DNA of 51,765 nt from a virus. The translations under genes and the position numbers were made by a program. The stretch lies in IMG/VR virus record IMGVR_UViG_3300009788_000125, positions 1 to 51,765 of that record. One strand, given 5' to 3'. The notes under the pieces were generated by a model. It saw only the letters and a program-made list of their open reading frames with translations, ran no database searches and had not been told where the DNA came from. Below, piece after piece: positions 8,502-15,610 of this stretch. The stretch's first letter is position 1, and each line of letters starts with the position of its first letter.

Positions 8502-8530
8502 TTGACATATCGGCCACGGCCTACCATGAT
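8502..8530 (+). promoter_or_regulatory. early promoter P2 with GGCCACGGCC block
   Basis: A perfect TTGACA (8502-8507) is followed by GGCCACGGCC (8512-8521) and then TACCATGAT. With 17-bp spacing the -10 is CATGAT (8525-8530); with the TA directly after the block it is TACCAT at a short 14-bp spacing. The helicase gene start at 8570 lies about 36 bases after the predicted start site. Confidence 0.7.
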
Positions 8531-8569
8531 GAGCACAGCGGCAATGGAGCCGACGAAGGGAGATGGAAA

Positions 8570-10477
8570 TTGAACATCCTCGATGGAGTCAATCTGAACG
8601 ACAGCCAGCGAGCGTTCGTCATGCACGACGACGGGCCGGCGGCTGCGCTCGCGGTGGCTGGCAGCGGCAAGACCCAGGCCCTCACGGCTCGGGTCGCCAG
8701 GCTGCTGGAGCGCAATATTCCCGAGAGCATCGTTGCGGTCACCTTCACCAAGAAGGCAGCCGAGGAGATGCGCACCAGGGTCGACCGGTTGGTTGGTGAC
8801 GGGCGGGCCGACGACTGCCAGATCCGCACGTTCCATTCGCTCTGCTACCACCTACTCAGCAAGGCGGGGCGGGGCAAGCCCCTGCTCACTGGCTACCGGC
8901 AGGAACGGATGATGCGGGACGTGATGAAGGACGCGGGGATCGACGAGGAGCCCTACGCAGTGCTCGGCGCCATCTCCTGGATAGCTAACAGCAGATTTAC
9001 GACGACGGCTCTACGGAGGCTCGCAGACGAGGGGCTCAGCTACCACGGGGTCGACGCCGACCTGCTCGGTAAGCTGGCCAGGGCATACGAGCGGGCGAAG
9101 GTACGGGCCGAGGTCTACGACTTCGACGACCTGATCACCAAGGCCATCGAGGTGCTCGAGCGCCACGGGGATATCTACCGGGATCGGTGGCGGCACATCA
9201 TGGTCGACGAGTTTCAGGACACCAACACAGCGCAGATGGATGTACTCGGGCTGCTCTGCCCGCCGCACAGCAACCCGAACCTCGCAGTGGTTGGCGACGA
9301 CGACCAGAGCATTTATAGCTGGAGGGCGGCGATGCCGGAGTACCTGATCGAATTCAACACGCAGTACCGGGGAGCGGCCATCTTCCGGATGGAGGATAAT
9401 TACCGTTGCCAGGCCACGGTCGTCGACCATGCCAACGAGCTGATCCACCACAACAAGGTGCGGGTCGCCAAGCGCATGCAGGCGACGCTCCCTGCGGGGG
9501 CAGCGCCCACGATCTTCCCGAGCGAGAGCGAGCGCTGTCAGGCTGATTACATCGTCGACAGGATCAGGGCGGACATCGACAACGGCGGCAGCCCGAGGCA
9601 TCACGCGGTGCTGTACCGCACCAACGCAATGAGCCAGGCGGTCGAGGACTCAATGATCAAGGCCCGGCTCCCATACCGGATCCTCGGTGGTGTCGGCTTC
9701 TACGGGCGCAAGGAAATCCGCGACCTGGTGGCCTTCGCCCGGCTCATCGTCGACCCCAACGACAACGCCGCATTCCGGCGGGTCTACAACGTGCCGAACC
9801 GCTATCTTGGCAAGGCGGCGCTCCGGTGCGTCGACGAAGCGGCCGAGCAGATCGAGGGAGGGTCGCTGTTCCGTGCGAGCGTGACCGCCCGCTACAGCAA
9901 GACGTACATGGCTGACCGGTTCGCAGCCTTTCGGTCGATCATCGACTCAGCCCGACGTGGCGACTACCAGGTGGGGCTCGACAACCCGGCACGGCCAGGC
10001 GACATCCTTCGCTGGCTGACCGCCAAGATCGGCTACCGGGAATATCTCCAAGAGCAAGGCCCCGACGACGCCGACGACAGCCGGTGGGAGAACGTGACCG
10101 CCCTCGCCGCCAGCGCCGACGGGTTCGAGAACATGGGGGACTTCGCGTTCTTTGCCCGCAACGCCAGCGCCAAAGGGAAGGATGACAAGCACGGCGACAA
10201 GGTTACACTGCTCACCCTGCACCGAGCCAAGGGGCTGGAGTGGCCAGTGATCTACATCATCGGGGTCAACGACGGCGTGCTCCCACACCGGCGGGCCGAG
10301 AACATCGAGGAAGAGCGCCGGCTGATGTACGTCGGCATGACCAGGGCGAAGCGGGAGCTACACATCGGGCTCACCGACACCACCTTCGGCAAGGCAACCA
10401 GCGCCAGCCGATTCATTGCCGAGGCCGGGCTCTCCATCCCGGTGCCGGTCACCGTGGGAGAGCAGGCGCATGGCTGA
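8570..10477 (+). CDS. UvrD/PcrA/Rep-like superfamily 1 DNA helicase
   Basis: This 635-residue ATP-driven 3'-5' helicase shows all SF1A motifs: Walker A AGSGKT (30-35), AVTFTKKAAEEM (motif Ia), VDEFQDT (about 212-218), VVGDDDQSIYSWRAA (about 240), NYRC, LLTLHRAKGLEWPVIYI (about 547) and MYVGMTRAKREL (about 586). It is slightly shorter than typical UvrD. The start is placed at TTG 8570, seven bases after AGGGAG, because an upstream in-frame ATG at 8477 would precede promoter P2. It probably works with the annealase and nuclease in recombination-dependent replication, since no DnaB-like helicase is seen. Confidence 0.88.
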   Translation: MNILDGVNLNDSQRAFVMHDDGPAAALAVAGSGKTQALTARVARLLERNIPESIVAVTFTKKAAEEMRTRVDRLVGDGRADDCQIRTFHSLCYHLLSKAGRGKPLLTGYRQERMMRDVMKDAGIDEEPYAVLGAISWIANSRFTTTALRRLADEGLSYHGVDADLLGKLARAYERAKVRAEVYDFDDLITKAIEVLERHGDIYRDRWRHIMVDEFQDTNTAQMDVLGLLCPPHSNPNLAVVGDDDQSIYSWRAAMPEYLIEFNTQYRGAAIFRMEDNYRCQATVVDHANELIHHNKVRVAKRMQATLPAGAAPTIFPSESERCQADYIVDRIRADIDNGGSPRHHAVLYRTNAMSQAVEDSMIKARLPYRILGGVGFYGRKEIRDLVAFARLIVDPNDNAAFRRVYNVPNRYLGKAALRCVDEAAEQIEGGSLFRASVTARYSKTYMADRFAAFRSIIDSARRGDYQVGLDNPARPGDILRWLTAKIGYREYLQEQGPDDADDSRWENVTALAASADGFENMGDFAFFARNASAKGKDDKHGDKVTLLTLHRAKGLEWPVIYIIGVNDGVLPHRRAENIEEERRLMYVGMTRAKRELHIGLTDTTFGKATSASRFIAEAGLSIPVPVTVGEQAHG

Positions 10478-11333
10478 GATTATGTTGACGGGCAGGTCGT
10501 CGATGGGGACCAACGAGGCGCTGCTGGCTGACAAGCGGATCAAGCAGATCTGCGACACAGGCAACGAGCTGGCGCTGGAGCTTGGGCAATTACTCCGGGA
10601 CATGCGGGACCTGCACGGATGGAACAAGCTCGGCTATCCGTCGTTCGACGACTACATACGTGCCCGCTTCAATCGTCGGCTGCGGTGGGCGCAGGACAAG
10701 ATCCAGACGGCAGACATCCTGCGCAGCCGGCCGGCGCTGCGAGAGGCATCCGAGGCCCTGGGGGCGACCAAGACCAGGATCATCGCCCAGGCCCACCTGG
10801 GGCCCGAGGGGGAGGCGGTGGTGCTCAACGCGGCCCCGCATATCAGCACCCGCGACCTCGCAGAGCTGGCGCACCAGGAGCAGCGCAAGGCCAGGGCTGC
10901 CGGCGTGGCCCCACCAGTGGGCGACGGTGGTATCGAGTGCCCAAGCTCGATTTATTTCAGCGTCTTCCCTGGCCAGAAGGGCACCATCGACCAGGCCCTC
11001 GGTGTGGCCGGCAAGATGGCAGCGAGTAGCTCCCGAGGGCACCAGCTTGAGATGGTCTCGGCGGAGTTCCTGGCCACGTACAACGACGGCAGCGGGCAGC
11101 AACAGTTCCTGGACCGGATGCTCGGGGCTATCGGCCTGGGGCCAGCAGGCGCCAACCTCGTGGACCTACTACCCGCTGTCGAGTGGATGGGAGAGCCGGT
11201 TCACTTCTGTAAAGAGAACGGACAGATGGGCCACCCGGACGAGTGCTCGCAATGTCCATGCTGCAGCGCCTGCCAGACGGATGGGCACACCAAGGACTGC
11301 GACCTAGCGCTAGCCATCAAGGTCCTGTCGTGA
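10470..11333 (+). CDS. putative DNA-binding protein with C-terminal Cys cluster
   Basis: A 287-residue protein. Residues about 35-130 follow a helix-rich pattern seen in phage and plasmid DNA-binding proteins with a 'GYxSFxxYxxxRF' opening (GYPSFDDYIRARF), here followed by TKTRIIAQAHL and TRDLAELAHQ, probably helix-turn-helix repeats. The C-terminal 40 residues hold many Cys and His (HFCKENGQMGHPDECSQCPC), a likely zinc site. It overlaps the helicase gene by 8 bases and the HNH gene by 4. A role in replication or regulation is likely; no family name is claimed. Confidence 0.68.
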   Translation: MAEIMLTGRSSMGTNEALLADKRIKQICDTGNELALELGQLLRDMRDLHGWNKLGYPSFDDYIRARFNRRLRWAQDKIQTADILRSRPALREASEALGATKTRIIAQAHLGPEGEAVVLNAAPHISTRDLAELAHQEQRKARAAGVAPPVGDGGIECPSSIYFSVFPGQKGTIDQALGVAGKMAASSSRGHQLEMVSAEFLATYNDGSGQQQFLDRMLGAIGLGPAGANLVDLLPAVEWMGEPVHFCKENGQMGHPDECSQCPCCSACQTDGHTKDCDLALAIKVLS

Positions 11334-11749
11334 GGCGTCGGCGGCTCAAGGTCTGGCAGCACGACATGGAGGTGCTGCGCCTGCAATCACACAGGGATAT
11401 CTTCGATCGGGACGAGTGGCAATGCCGAGCCATTGGTGGCGCCGGGGACGGCAAGTATTACGGCCAAGGCGGACCACGGTGCCGGGCCCGGAGCCAACTA
11501 GAGCGCCACCACCTACTCAACCGGAGCCAGGGTGGAACCGACGACCAGAGCAACCTACTCACCGTCTGCCACCACCACCACGTCAAGATCACGCAGCGCA
11601 AGCCGACGTACTACGCCACCATCGGTGGACAGATCTTGCTCGCCTGGAGGACGAAGGACGGCGAGGACCTGCTACCAACAAACGAGGGTAGATGGCCAAC
11701 CAGGCGGCGTAGTAGCGAGGCTGGACGAGGGGAAGGCCGTGGCCTATAG
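11330..11749 (+). CDS. HNH endonuclease
   Basis: This 139-residue protein carries a clear HNH motif: LERHHLLNRSQGG (His60-His61), DDQSNLLTVCHHHHVK, with metal-binding His and central Asn. A Cys at about residue 27 and another in CRARS may stabilise zinc. HNH nucleases in phages nick or cut DNA and can assist packaging or act as free-standing homing enzymes. Here the gene is locked into the replication operon by a GTGA start, which favours a recombination or replication role. The stop overlaps the -10 region of promoter P3. Confidence 0.82.
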   Translation: MRRRRLKVWQHDMEVLRLQSHRDIFDRDEWQCRAIGGAGDGKYYGQGGPRCRARSQLERHHLLNRSQGGTDDQSNLLTVCHHHHVKITQRKPTYYATIGGQILLAWRTKDGEDLLPTNEGRWPTRRRSSEAGRGEGRGL

Positions 11750-11750
11750 T
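11722..11750 (+). promoter_or_regulatory. early promoter P3 with GGCCGTGGCC block
   Basis: TGGACG (11722-11727), a 17-bp spacer and TATAGT (11745-11750). GGCCGTGGCC (11735-11744), the reverse complement of the block in P1, P2 and P4, directly precedes the -10. The site lies at the end of the HNH gene and would give a short leader of about 20 bases before the replication gene at 11777. Confidence 0.7.
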
Positions 11751-11776
11751 GCGGCAGCCATATGGGGAGGCATTGA

Positions 11777-12595
11777 GTGGACAGCGGCTACGTCAAAATC
11801 TACCGCAAGACCAGGCTCAACGGCACCCTCAAGGATATTGCCGAGGTCGGGGCGTGGGTCGACCTGATCATGCACGCCACCTGGAAGCCGCACGGCGGGC
11901 TCGGGCGGGGCGAGGTGGCTGCCAGCACCCGGTACCTGGCTGCTCGGTACCGCTGGACCCACAAGCGCACCCGCTGCTGGCTAGGCCGGCTGGCCAAGGC
12001 CGAGATGATCAGTAGGCCGCGGGACGGCGTCGTGCGGATCACCAATTACGACCACTACCAGGCCGACGAGGGGCACACCAAAGGGCACACCCAGGGGCAC
12101 GGCCAGGGGCACACCGCAGCCCAAGCTGGTAGCGACACACAGCCCGAGAGGGGCACACCCAGGGGCACACCAAAGGGCACACCCAGGGGCACAAAAACAA
12201 GAAGGGATCACAAGAAGGGTGTACAAGACAACAGCTCTGCGGCCGGTCGGCCGCGACGCTCTACGTTCGAGAAGTCAGCCAAGGGCCGGCTGCTGCTGCG
12301 GTTCGGTGATGCCCACCTGGCCCTGTGTGGCGGCGTCAAGTACAAGGCGGTCTTCGGCCGCGACCAGAAGATCCTGGGCGACCTGGAGGGTGTACACGGC
12401 GAGCCCCTGGTGGCCGAGATGATCCAGGCGTTCTACGACAGCCAGCGGTGGTCGAGGGACGCCGATCGCAAGGACACCAGTGGCGACCCGAGGTGGGCGG
12501 TCGCTGCCTGCGGCCTGGATGTTCCAGGCTTCGCCAGGAGCGTTCGGCATCTCACCAAGGCATTCTCGTTCGACAACGCCAGCAAGGGAGACTGA
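11777..12595 (+). CDS. phage replication organizer (DnaD/O-like) with internal iterons
   Basis: A 272-residue putative origin-binding protein. Residues about 3-95 match the winged-helix N-terminal domain of phage replisome organizers: GYVKIYRKTRLNGTLKD, AASTRYLAARYRWTHKRTRC, and the ending DGVVRITNYDHYQ. The middle (about 99-142) is low-complexity GHTKGHTQGHG and RGTPRGTPKGTPRG, produced by the same 12-bp repeat read in two frames. The C-terminal 110 residues are helical and may recruit host helicase. The start is GTG 11777 with GGGGAGG six bases before it. This resembles lambda gene O, where the origin iterons lie inside the initiator gene. Confidence 0.75.
   Translation: MDSGYVKIYRKTRLNGTLKDIAEVGAWVDLIMHATWKPHGGLGRGEVAASTRYLAARYRWTHKRTRCWLGRLAKAEMISRPRDGVVRITNYDHYQADEGHTKGHTQGHGQGHTAAQAGSDTQPERGTPRGTPKGTPRGTKTRRDHKKGVQDNSSAAGRPRRSTFEKSAKGRLLLRFGDAHLALCGGVKYKAVFGRDQKILGDLEGVHGEPLVAEMIQAFYDSQRWSRDADRKDTSGDPRWAVAACGLDVPGFARSVRHLTKAFSFDNASKGD
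12071..12118 (+). repeat. 12-bp iteron array A (candidate origin)
   Basis: Four tandem 12-bp units start at 12071, 12083, 12095 and 12107, with consensus GGGCACACCMAR; the third and fourth are diverged. They lie inside the replication-organizer gene, as origin iterons do in lambda-like phages. Confidence 0.8.
12151..12198 (+). repeat. 12-bp iteron array B (candidate origin)
   Basis: Four more units start at 12151, 12163, 12175 and 12187. The phase relative to array A is shifted (80 bp apart), so the same DNA repeat encodes GTP-type peptides instead of GHT. An A-rich stretch (ACAAAAACAAGAAGG, from 12191) follows, a possible unwinding region. Confidence 0.85.
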
Positions 12596-12597
12596 GA

Positions 12598-12795
12598 ATG
12601 GAACTGACCACGGACGAGTTTAACGACGTCGTCGTGCTCGCCGGCAACACGATCCTGCTGCGCACCGCCATGCCGCACTACAAGAGCACGCAGCTTCGGC
12701 ACGAGAGCGAGGTGATAGCGACCAGGCTCCTGCTGTCGATGGCCGGCAAGGGAGCGCAACGAGAGCTAGAGCAGCAGGCGGAACAGGGTGGGTAG
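12598..12795 (+). CDS. small hypothetical protein in replication operon
   Basis: A 65-residue protein, mainly helical (TDEFNDVVVLAGNTILLRT, then a charged end). The ATG at 12598 lies two bases after the previous stop and has GGGAG at 12586-12590. Not recognised. It overlaps the next gene by 8 bases, so it is expressed with the replication genes. Confidence 0.7.
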   Translation: MELTTDEFNDVVVLAGNTILLRTAMPHYKSTQLRHESEVIATRLLLSMAGKGAQRELEQQAEQGG

Positions 12796-13414
12796 GCCGA
12801 GGGCGGACGCCGAGCCGACCCCGACGCAGCCACGGGTCCTATCCGACAACAGCGAGGAGAACCTGAGTAAGTGCACCGGCCTGGTCCGTATCGAGGACAT
12901 CCAGACCGGCCTCATCTACACCGCGATCTGCGAGAAGGATATCGGGCGCCCAGAACACGAGCACCAGATCGAGTACATCATTCTCGAAGGGCAGAAGGTA
13001 GCCCGGACGGTCGCTGGAGGGCTGGCGAATATCTTCCCGACCGAGAGTGTGATGCGGCGCAAGATTCAGGCAGCACAGTCGAGGCGCAAGACGAAGCCGA
13101 TACAGGGAACCCTGCTCGAGCAGGCCGGCGTTGAGCAGCCGCAGGCGGAGTGGTTCAAGAAGCTGCTCCAGAAGGCCGGTCAGATCACCAGCGAGCTAGA
13201 GCGGTTGAGCCCCATGGGTGACGAGCCACGACTACCGCACTACGGCAAGCGGGGCACCAAGGAGCACGACCAGGCGAAGGCACGGAAGGAGGCGTGGCTC
13301 AAGGAGAGGCACGCGACCTTGCGGGAGTTACAGCGGAAGATCATGGGAGGTGGTCCAGAGTCGGTCGGTGATCGACCCGACATCTACGGCGACCAGCAGC
13401 CGGCGCCATTCTAA
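12788..13414 (+). CDS. hypothetical protein of replication module
   Basis: A 208-residue protein with a GTG start. Residues about 28-75 hold short strands with two cysteines (CTGLVRIEDIQTGLIYTAIC). The C-terminal half is highly charged and helical (HDQAKARKEAWLKERHATLREL), and the protein ends in PAPF, faintly like a single-strand-binding-protein tail. Function is not recognised; context suggests DNA metabolism. Confidence 0.68.
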   Translation: MGRPRADAEPTPTQPRVLSDNSEENLSKCTGLVRIEDIQTGLIYTAICEKDIGRPEHEHQIEYIILEGQKVARTVAGGLANIFPTESVMRRKIQAAQSRRKTKPIQGTLLEQAGVEQPQAEWFKKLLQKAGQITSELERLSPMGDEPRLPHYGKRGTKEHDQAKARKEAWLKERHATLRELQRKIMGGGPESVGDRPDIYGDQQPAPF

Positions 13415-13419
13415 AATCA

Positions 13420-13437
13420 GGCGCAACCGAATGCGCC
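13420..13437 (+). repeat. hairpin copy of dispersed inverted-repeat motif
   Basis: GGCGCA, a six-base loop ACCGAA, then TGCGCC, placed just after a stop codon and just before the Shine-Dalgarno of the next gene. A one-base variant occurs in the same position upstream of the tail chaperone gene at 42362-42379. Confidence 0.85.
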
Positions 13438-13451
13438 ATGGAGGAATCAAT

Positions 13452-13703
13452 ATGGCAGGACGACGACCATGGATCAAGCTCTACCGCACGACCAAGGGGC
13501 AGCGCATCGACTACAAGAACGACGAGGTCGGGGCGCTCTGGCTCAACGATGGCAAGAACGGGAAGTATCTGAGCGGCAAGCTTGGCAAGAAAGACAGCAA
13601 CCAGGTCGATGTCATCGGCTACATGAGCGACGACGAGGACGGCGAAGGCGAGCAGCGTGGCGACGAGCAGCAGGACGGTGGGCACGATGGCATCCCGTTC
13701 TAG
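13452..13703 (+). CDS. small DUF736-like protein with SSB-like acidic tail
   Basis: An 83-residue protein. The middle (EVGALWLNDGKNGKYLSGKL) resembles small phage and plasmid proteins of the 'LWxNxxKNGKxYLSGK' type (DUF736-like). The last 28 residues are strongly acidic and end in DGIPF, very close to the DDIPF tip by which bacterial single-strand-binding proteins recruit repair enzymes. Length is too short for a full SSB. It may dock onto host SSB partners or bind DNA itself. The ATG at 13452 follows GGAGG at 13440-13444. Confidence 0.72.
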   Translation: MAGRRPWIKLYRTTKGQRIDYKNDEVGALWLNDGKNGKYLSGKLGKKDSNQVDVIGYMSDDEDGEGEQRGDEQQDGGHDGIPF

Positions 13704-14151
13704 GGGCGGCGCATCGATGCTGTACGACACAGTGCAGCACGTGCCGAAGGGATGGGAGCTGGTCAAGTCGGCGTGGGTCCCTCGTAAAATGGTGAGCAAC
13801 AACGTGCTGATCCGCATGCGCTTCCCGCAACGCAGCAGGATCACGCGGGAGTGGCACAAGGAGGTCGAGCCGGCGGGCCACGGCAAGCGACAGCAACCAG
13901 GCACGCTACGGAGGCTGCTGCTGGTGCGTGTGATCGGTTCGGGTGGCCGGGCCTACGACGAGGACAACCTTATCGGTGGGGCCAAGCTACTGATCGACGC
14001 GCTGGTAGTGAACCACTGGCTGCTGAACGACACCCCCAAGCACCTGGACCTGGCCAAGCCGGCGCAGGAGCGGGGGCCACACGAGGGCGTAGCGTGGTAC
14101 CTGATGCAAGAGGCCCTGGAGGAGGCAAGCGGCCCACAGGTGGGCACCTGA
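13687..14151 (+). CDS. RusA-family Holliday junction resolvase
   Basis: This 154-residue protein carries the RusA pattern: a conserved 'YDEDNLIGGAKLLIDALV' (residues about 90-107, acidic residues probably binding metal) followed by 'LLNDTPKHLDL'. RusA enzymes cleave four-way DNA junctions symmetrically before packaging. Start ATG 13687 overlaps the previous gene by 17 bases; ATG 13717 is an alternative. It closes the recombination and replication operon and is followed by a terminator. Confidence 0.75.
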   Translation: MASRSRGGASMLYDTVQHVPKGWELVKSAWVPRKMVSNNVLIRMRFPQRSRITREWHKEVEPAGHGKRQQPGTLRRLLLVRVIGSGGRAYDEDNLIGGAKLLIDALVVNHWLLNDTPKHLDLAKPAQERGPHEGVAWYLMQEALEEASGPQVGT

Positions 14152-14196
14152 GCGATATCTAGCGGGACTGGCCGGTCCCCACCCAAAAAAGCGGCC

Positions 14197-14245
14197 TTGA
14201 GGCTCCTGGGTATGAGCCCCCCTCGGCCTGGGGGCCTCAATTTTT
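14197..14245 (+). terminator. rho-independent terminator
   Basis: TTGAGGC (14197-14203) pairs with GCCTCAA (14234-14240), with a further C-run/G-run stem inside, followed by TTTTT (14241-14245). It ends the replication operon just before promoter P4. Confidence 0.82.
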
Positions 14246-14258
14246 CTCGCCAAAGGAC

Positions 14259-14287
14259 TGGACTCTGTGGGCCACGGCCTATATCTT
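14259..14287 (+). promoter_or_regulatory. early promoter P4 with GGCCACGGCC block
   Basis: TGGACT (14259-14264) and TATCTT (14282-14287) with 17-bp spacing, or TATATC (14280-14285) at 15. GGCCACGGCC occupies 14270-14279. It sits directly after a terminator and about 37 bases before the first accessory gene. Confidence 0.68.
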
Positions 14288-14323
14288 GTCCATGTGACCA
14301 GCAGCCACAAAAAGGAGATAGCC

Positions 14324-14494
14324 ATGAGCCCAACAGGCGCCCTTGAACTGATCCTCTGGAAGCTTGACCGCAACGAGATGGTGGGCGACGAGTGCGTCCC
14401 CGCTCGTATCGACCGGCGAGACGCGGTGGTAGTGAAGGCCCTCGAAGTCCTCACCCTCCGCCGTCAGCAGGCCGAGAAGGATTCGCACCGATGA
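14324..14494 (+). CDS. small hypothetical accessory protein
   Basis: A 56-residue helical, charged protein (TGALELILWKLDRNEMVGDE). The ATG at 14324 has a strong AAAGGAGAT Shine-Dalgarno, which makes it the clear start; upstream in-frame codons overlap promoter P4. First gene of the P4 transcript. Not recognised. Confidence 0.72.
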   Translation: MSPTGALELILWKLDRNEMVGDECVPARIDRRDAVVVKALEVLTLRRQQAEKDSHR

Positions 14495-14775
14495 GCGGCC
14501 CGGCAGAGCCCACGTTGATTCCTCCATCGAGGCCGCACGTATGTCTTGACGGACACGGCTTTGGTGGCGTTCACTGCAACGAGCCGTGCGGTTGCCGCAT
14601 TGAGGGCTGCGGCCTACTTCCACATCCCTGGCAGATCGTGAAGTGTGCGAAATGCGCCGCCGCCCCGGACATGCTGGCGGCGTTGCAGGCCATCTGCAAT
14701 CCAACCCAATGGATATCCCGCGGGGTAGCCCTGGCCAATGCCCGCGAGGCAATCCGCAAGGCGACCAAATTATGA
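14491..14775 (+). CDS. small Cys-rich putative zinc protein
   Basis: A 94-residue protein with Cys/His pairs in residues about 18-55 (HVCLDGHGFGGVHCNEPCGC, then CGLL and KCAKCA) and a helical C-terminal part resembling a phage 'LLxALxxICNP...ALANAREAI' tail. It probably binds zinc. It is coupled by ATGA on both sides. No function known. Confidence 0.7.
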   Translation: MSGPAEPTLIPPSRPHVCLDGHGFGGVHCNEPCGCRIEGCGLLPHPWQIVKCAKCAAAPDMLAALQAICNPTQWISRGVALANAREAIRKATKL

Positions 14776-15032
14776 GTGGCGAGCGAGACGAATCCATGCG
14801 CCGCGGGCTACTGACCGGGCAGGCACAGCCGGCCGCGGAATGCCTGGACAAGTTGGGCACGGCCATTGCGGACCTGGACGCGACAGCACAGCGGTGGCGT
14901 AACGACGGCACGAAGGCGGTCGCCTCGCTCGACGACGCCCGCAAGATGCTCCGGCGGATCCGCAACCAGCACGACGCCCGCCTGATCACACTCGACCAGG
15001 ACACCCTCGAAGCACTCGACGCGGCTCTCTGA
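14772..15032 (+). CDS. helical hypothetical protein
   Basis: An 86-residue protein of amphipathic helices (CLDKLGTAIADLDATAQRW, DDARKMLRRIRNQHDARLI), perhaps a coiled-coil partner protein. ATGA overlap with the previous gene and TGATG with the next show coupled translation. Not recognised. Confidence 0.68.
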   Translation: MSGERDESMRRGLLTGQAQPAAECLDKLGTAIADLDATAQRWRNDGTKAVASLDDARKMLRRIRNQHDARLITLDQDTLEALDAAL

Positions 15033-15286
15033 TGGAAAAGACAATGAACAGCGTGGCCAGCCTGGTCGACTCGATACCCGAGTCGGCCGTGGTCTGGCAG
15101 GGCAGAGTCAACCACCGCTACTACGCCGTCGTCCGGGTGGGCAAGCTGCTACACCTGGCCGTCTACTACCACGGCAAGAGGGTCGCCTGGCTGGACAACG
15201 AGACACCACTGGATGCGATGGCCGACGCCGTCGCCTGCGTGGTGCCACAGCGACGCATGACGAAAGGAGAAGCGAATGGAAAATGA
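15032..15286 (+). CDS. hypothetical protein
   Basis: An 84-residue protein with strands in the middle (VVWQGRVNHRYYAVVRVGKL, LAVYYHGKRVAWLDN) and a basic end. It starts in a TGATG overlap. No known family; part of the P4 accessory operon. Confidence 0.67.
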   Translation: MEKTMNSVASLVDSIPESAVVWQGRVNHRYYAVVRVGKLLHLAVYYHGKRVAWLDNETPLDAMADAVACVVPQRRMTKGEANGK

Positions 15287-15584
15287 ACACCCGATATTCA
15301 AGAAGGTCCGCACCCTCGAATCACCGCTCCGTGAGATGTTCCCTGGCACGCGGGCCGAGATAGAGACGTGGAAGCCGACAAGGCGTCACCGGGCGCTCGC
15401 GAGGTGCGTCCTCGCCGCCGCCCAGACACGGATCGAGTTCGCCTGGGGCGCCTACATCGATGCCGTCCCAGGAATCAGCCACCGGGATGAGTTCGAGGAG
15501 GTGCTGCGCCACAGGGACAAGCTCCCCGAGGCGGTGGCCCGGATTCTGTTCCCGCAGTTCAGGGACGTCCCGTATGCGCATTGA
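15276..15584 (+). CDS. hypothetical protein
   Basis: A 102-residue basic protein, helical throughout its middle (RRHRALARCVLAAAQTRIEF). It overlaps the previous gene by 11 bases and its ATG follows GAAAGGAGAAG. Its last codons overlap the -35 region of promoter P5. Not recognised. Confidence 0.68.
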   Translation: MENEHPIFKKVRTLESPLREMFPGTRAEIETWKPTRRHRALARCVLAAAQTRIEFAWGAYIDAVPGISHRDEFEEVLRHRDKLPEAVARILFPQFRDVPYAH

Positions 15585-15610
15585 CGCCGACCTGGGCCAT
15601 GGCCTACAAT
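15581..15610 (+). promoter_or_regulatory. early promoter P5 (XRE regulator promoter)
   Basis: TTGACG (15581-15586), 18-bp spacer, TACAAT (15605-15610): the best -10 of the five related promoters. GGCCATGGCC (15595-15604) lies directly upstream of the -10. It drives the XRE regulator gene at 15660. Confidence 0.78.

Noticed and set aside
8477-8569. Upstream start (ATG 8477) for the helicase gene
   Set aside because: Promoter P2 lies inside that stretch, and helicase homology begins just after the TTG at 8570, which has its own ribosome binding site.
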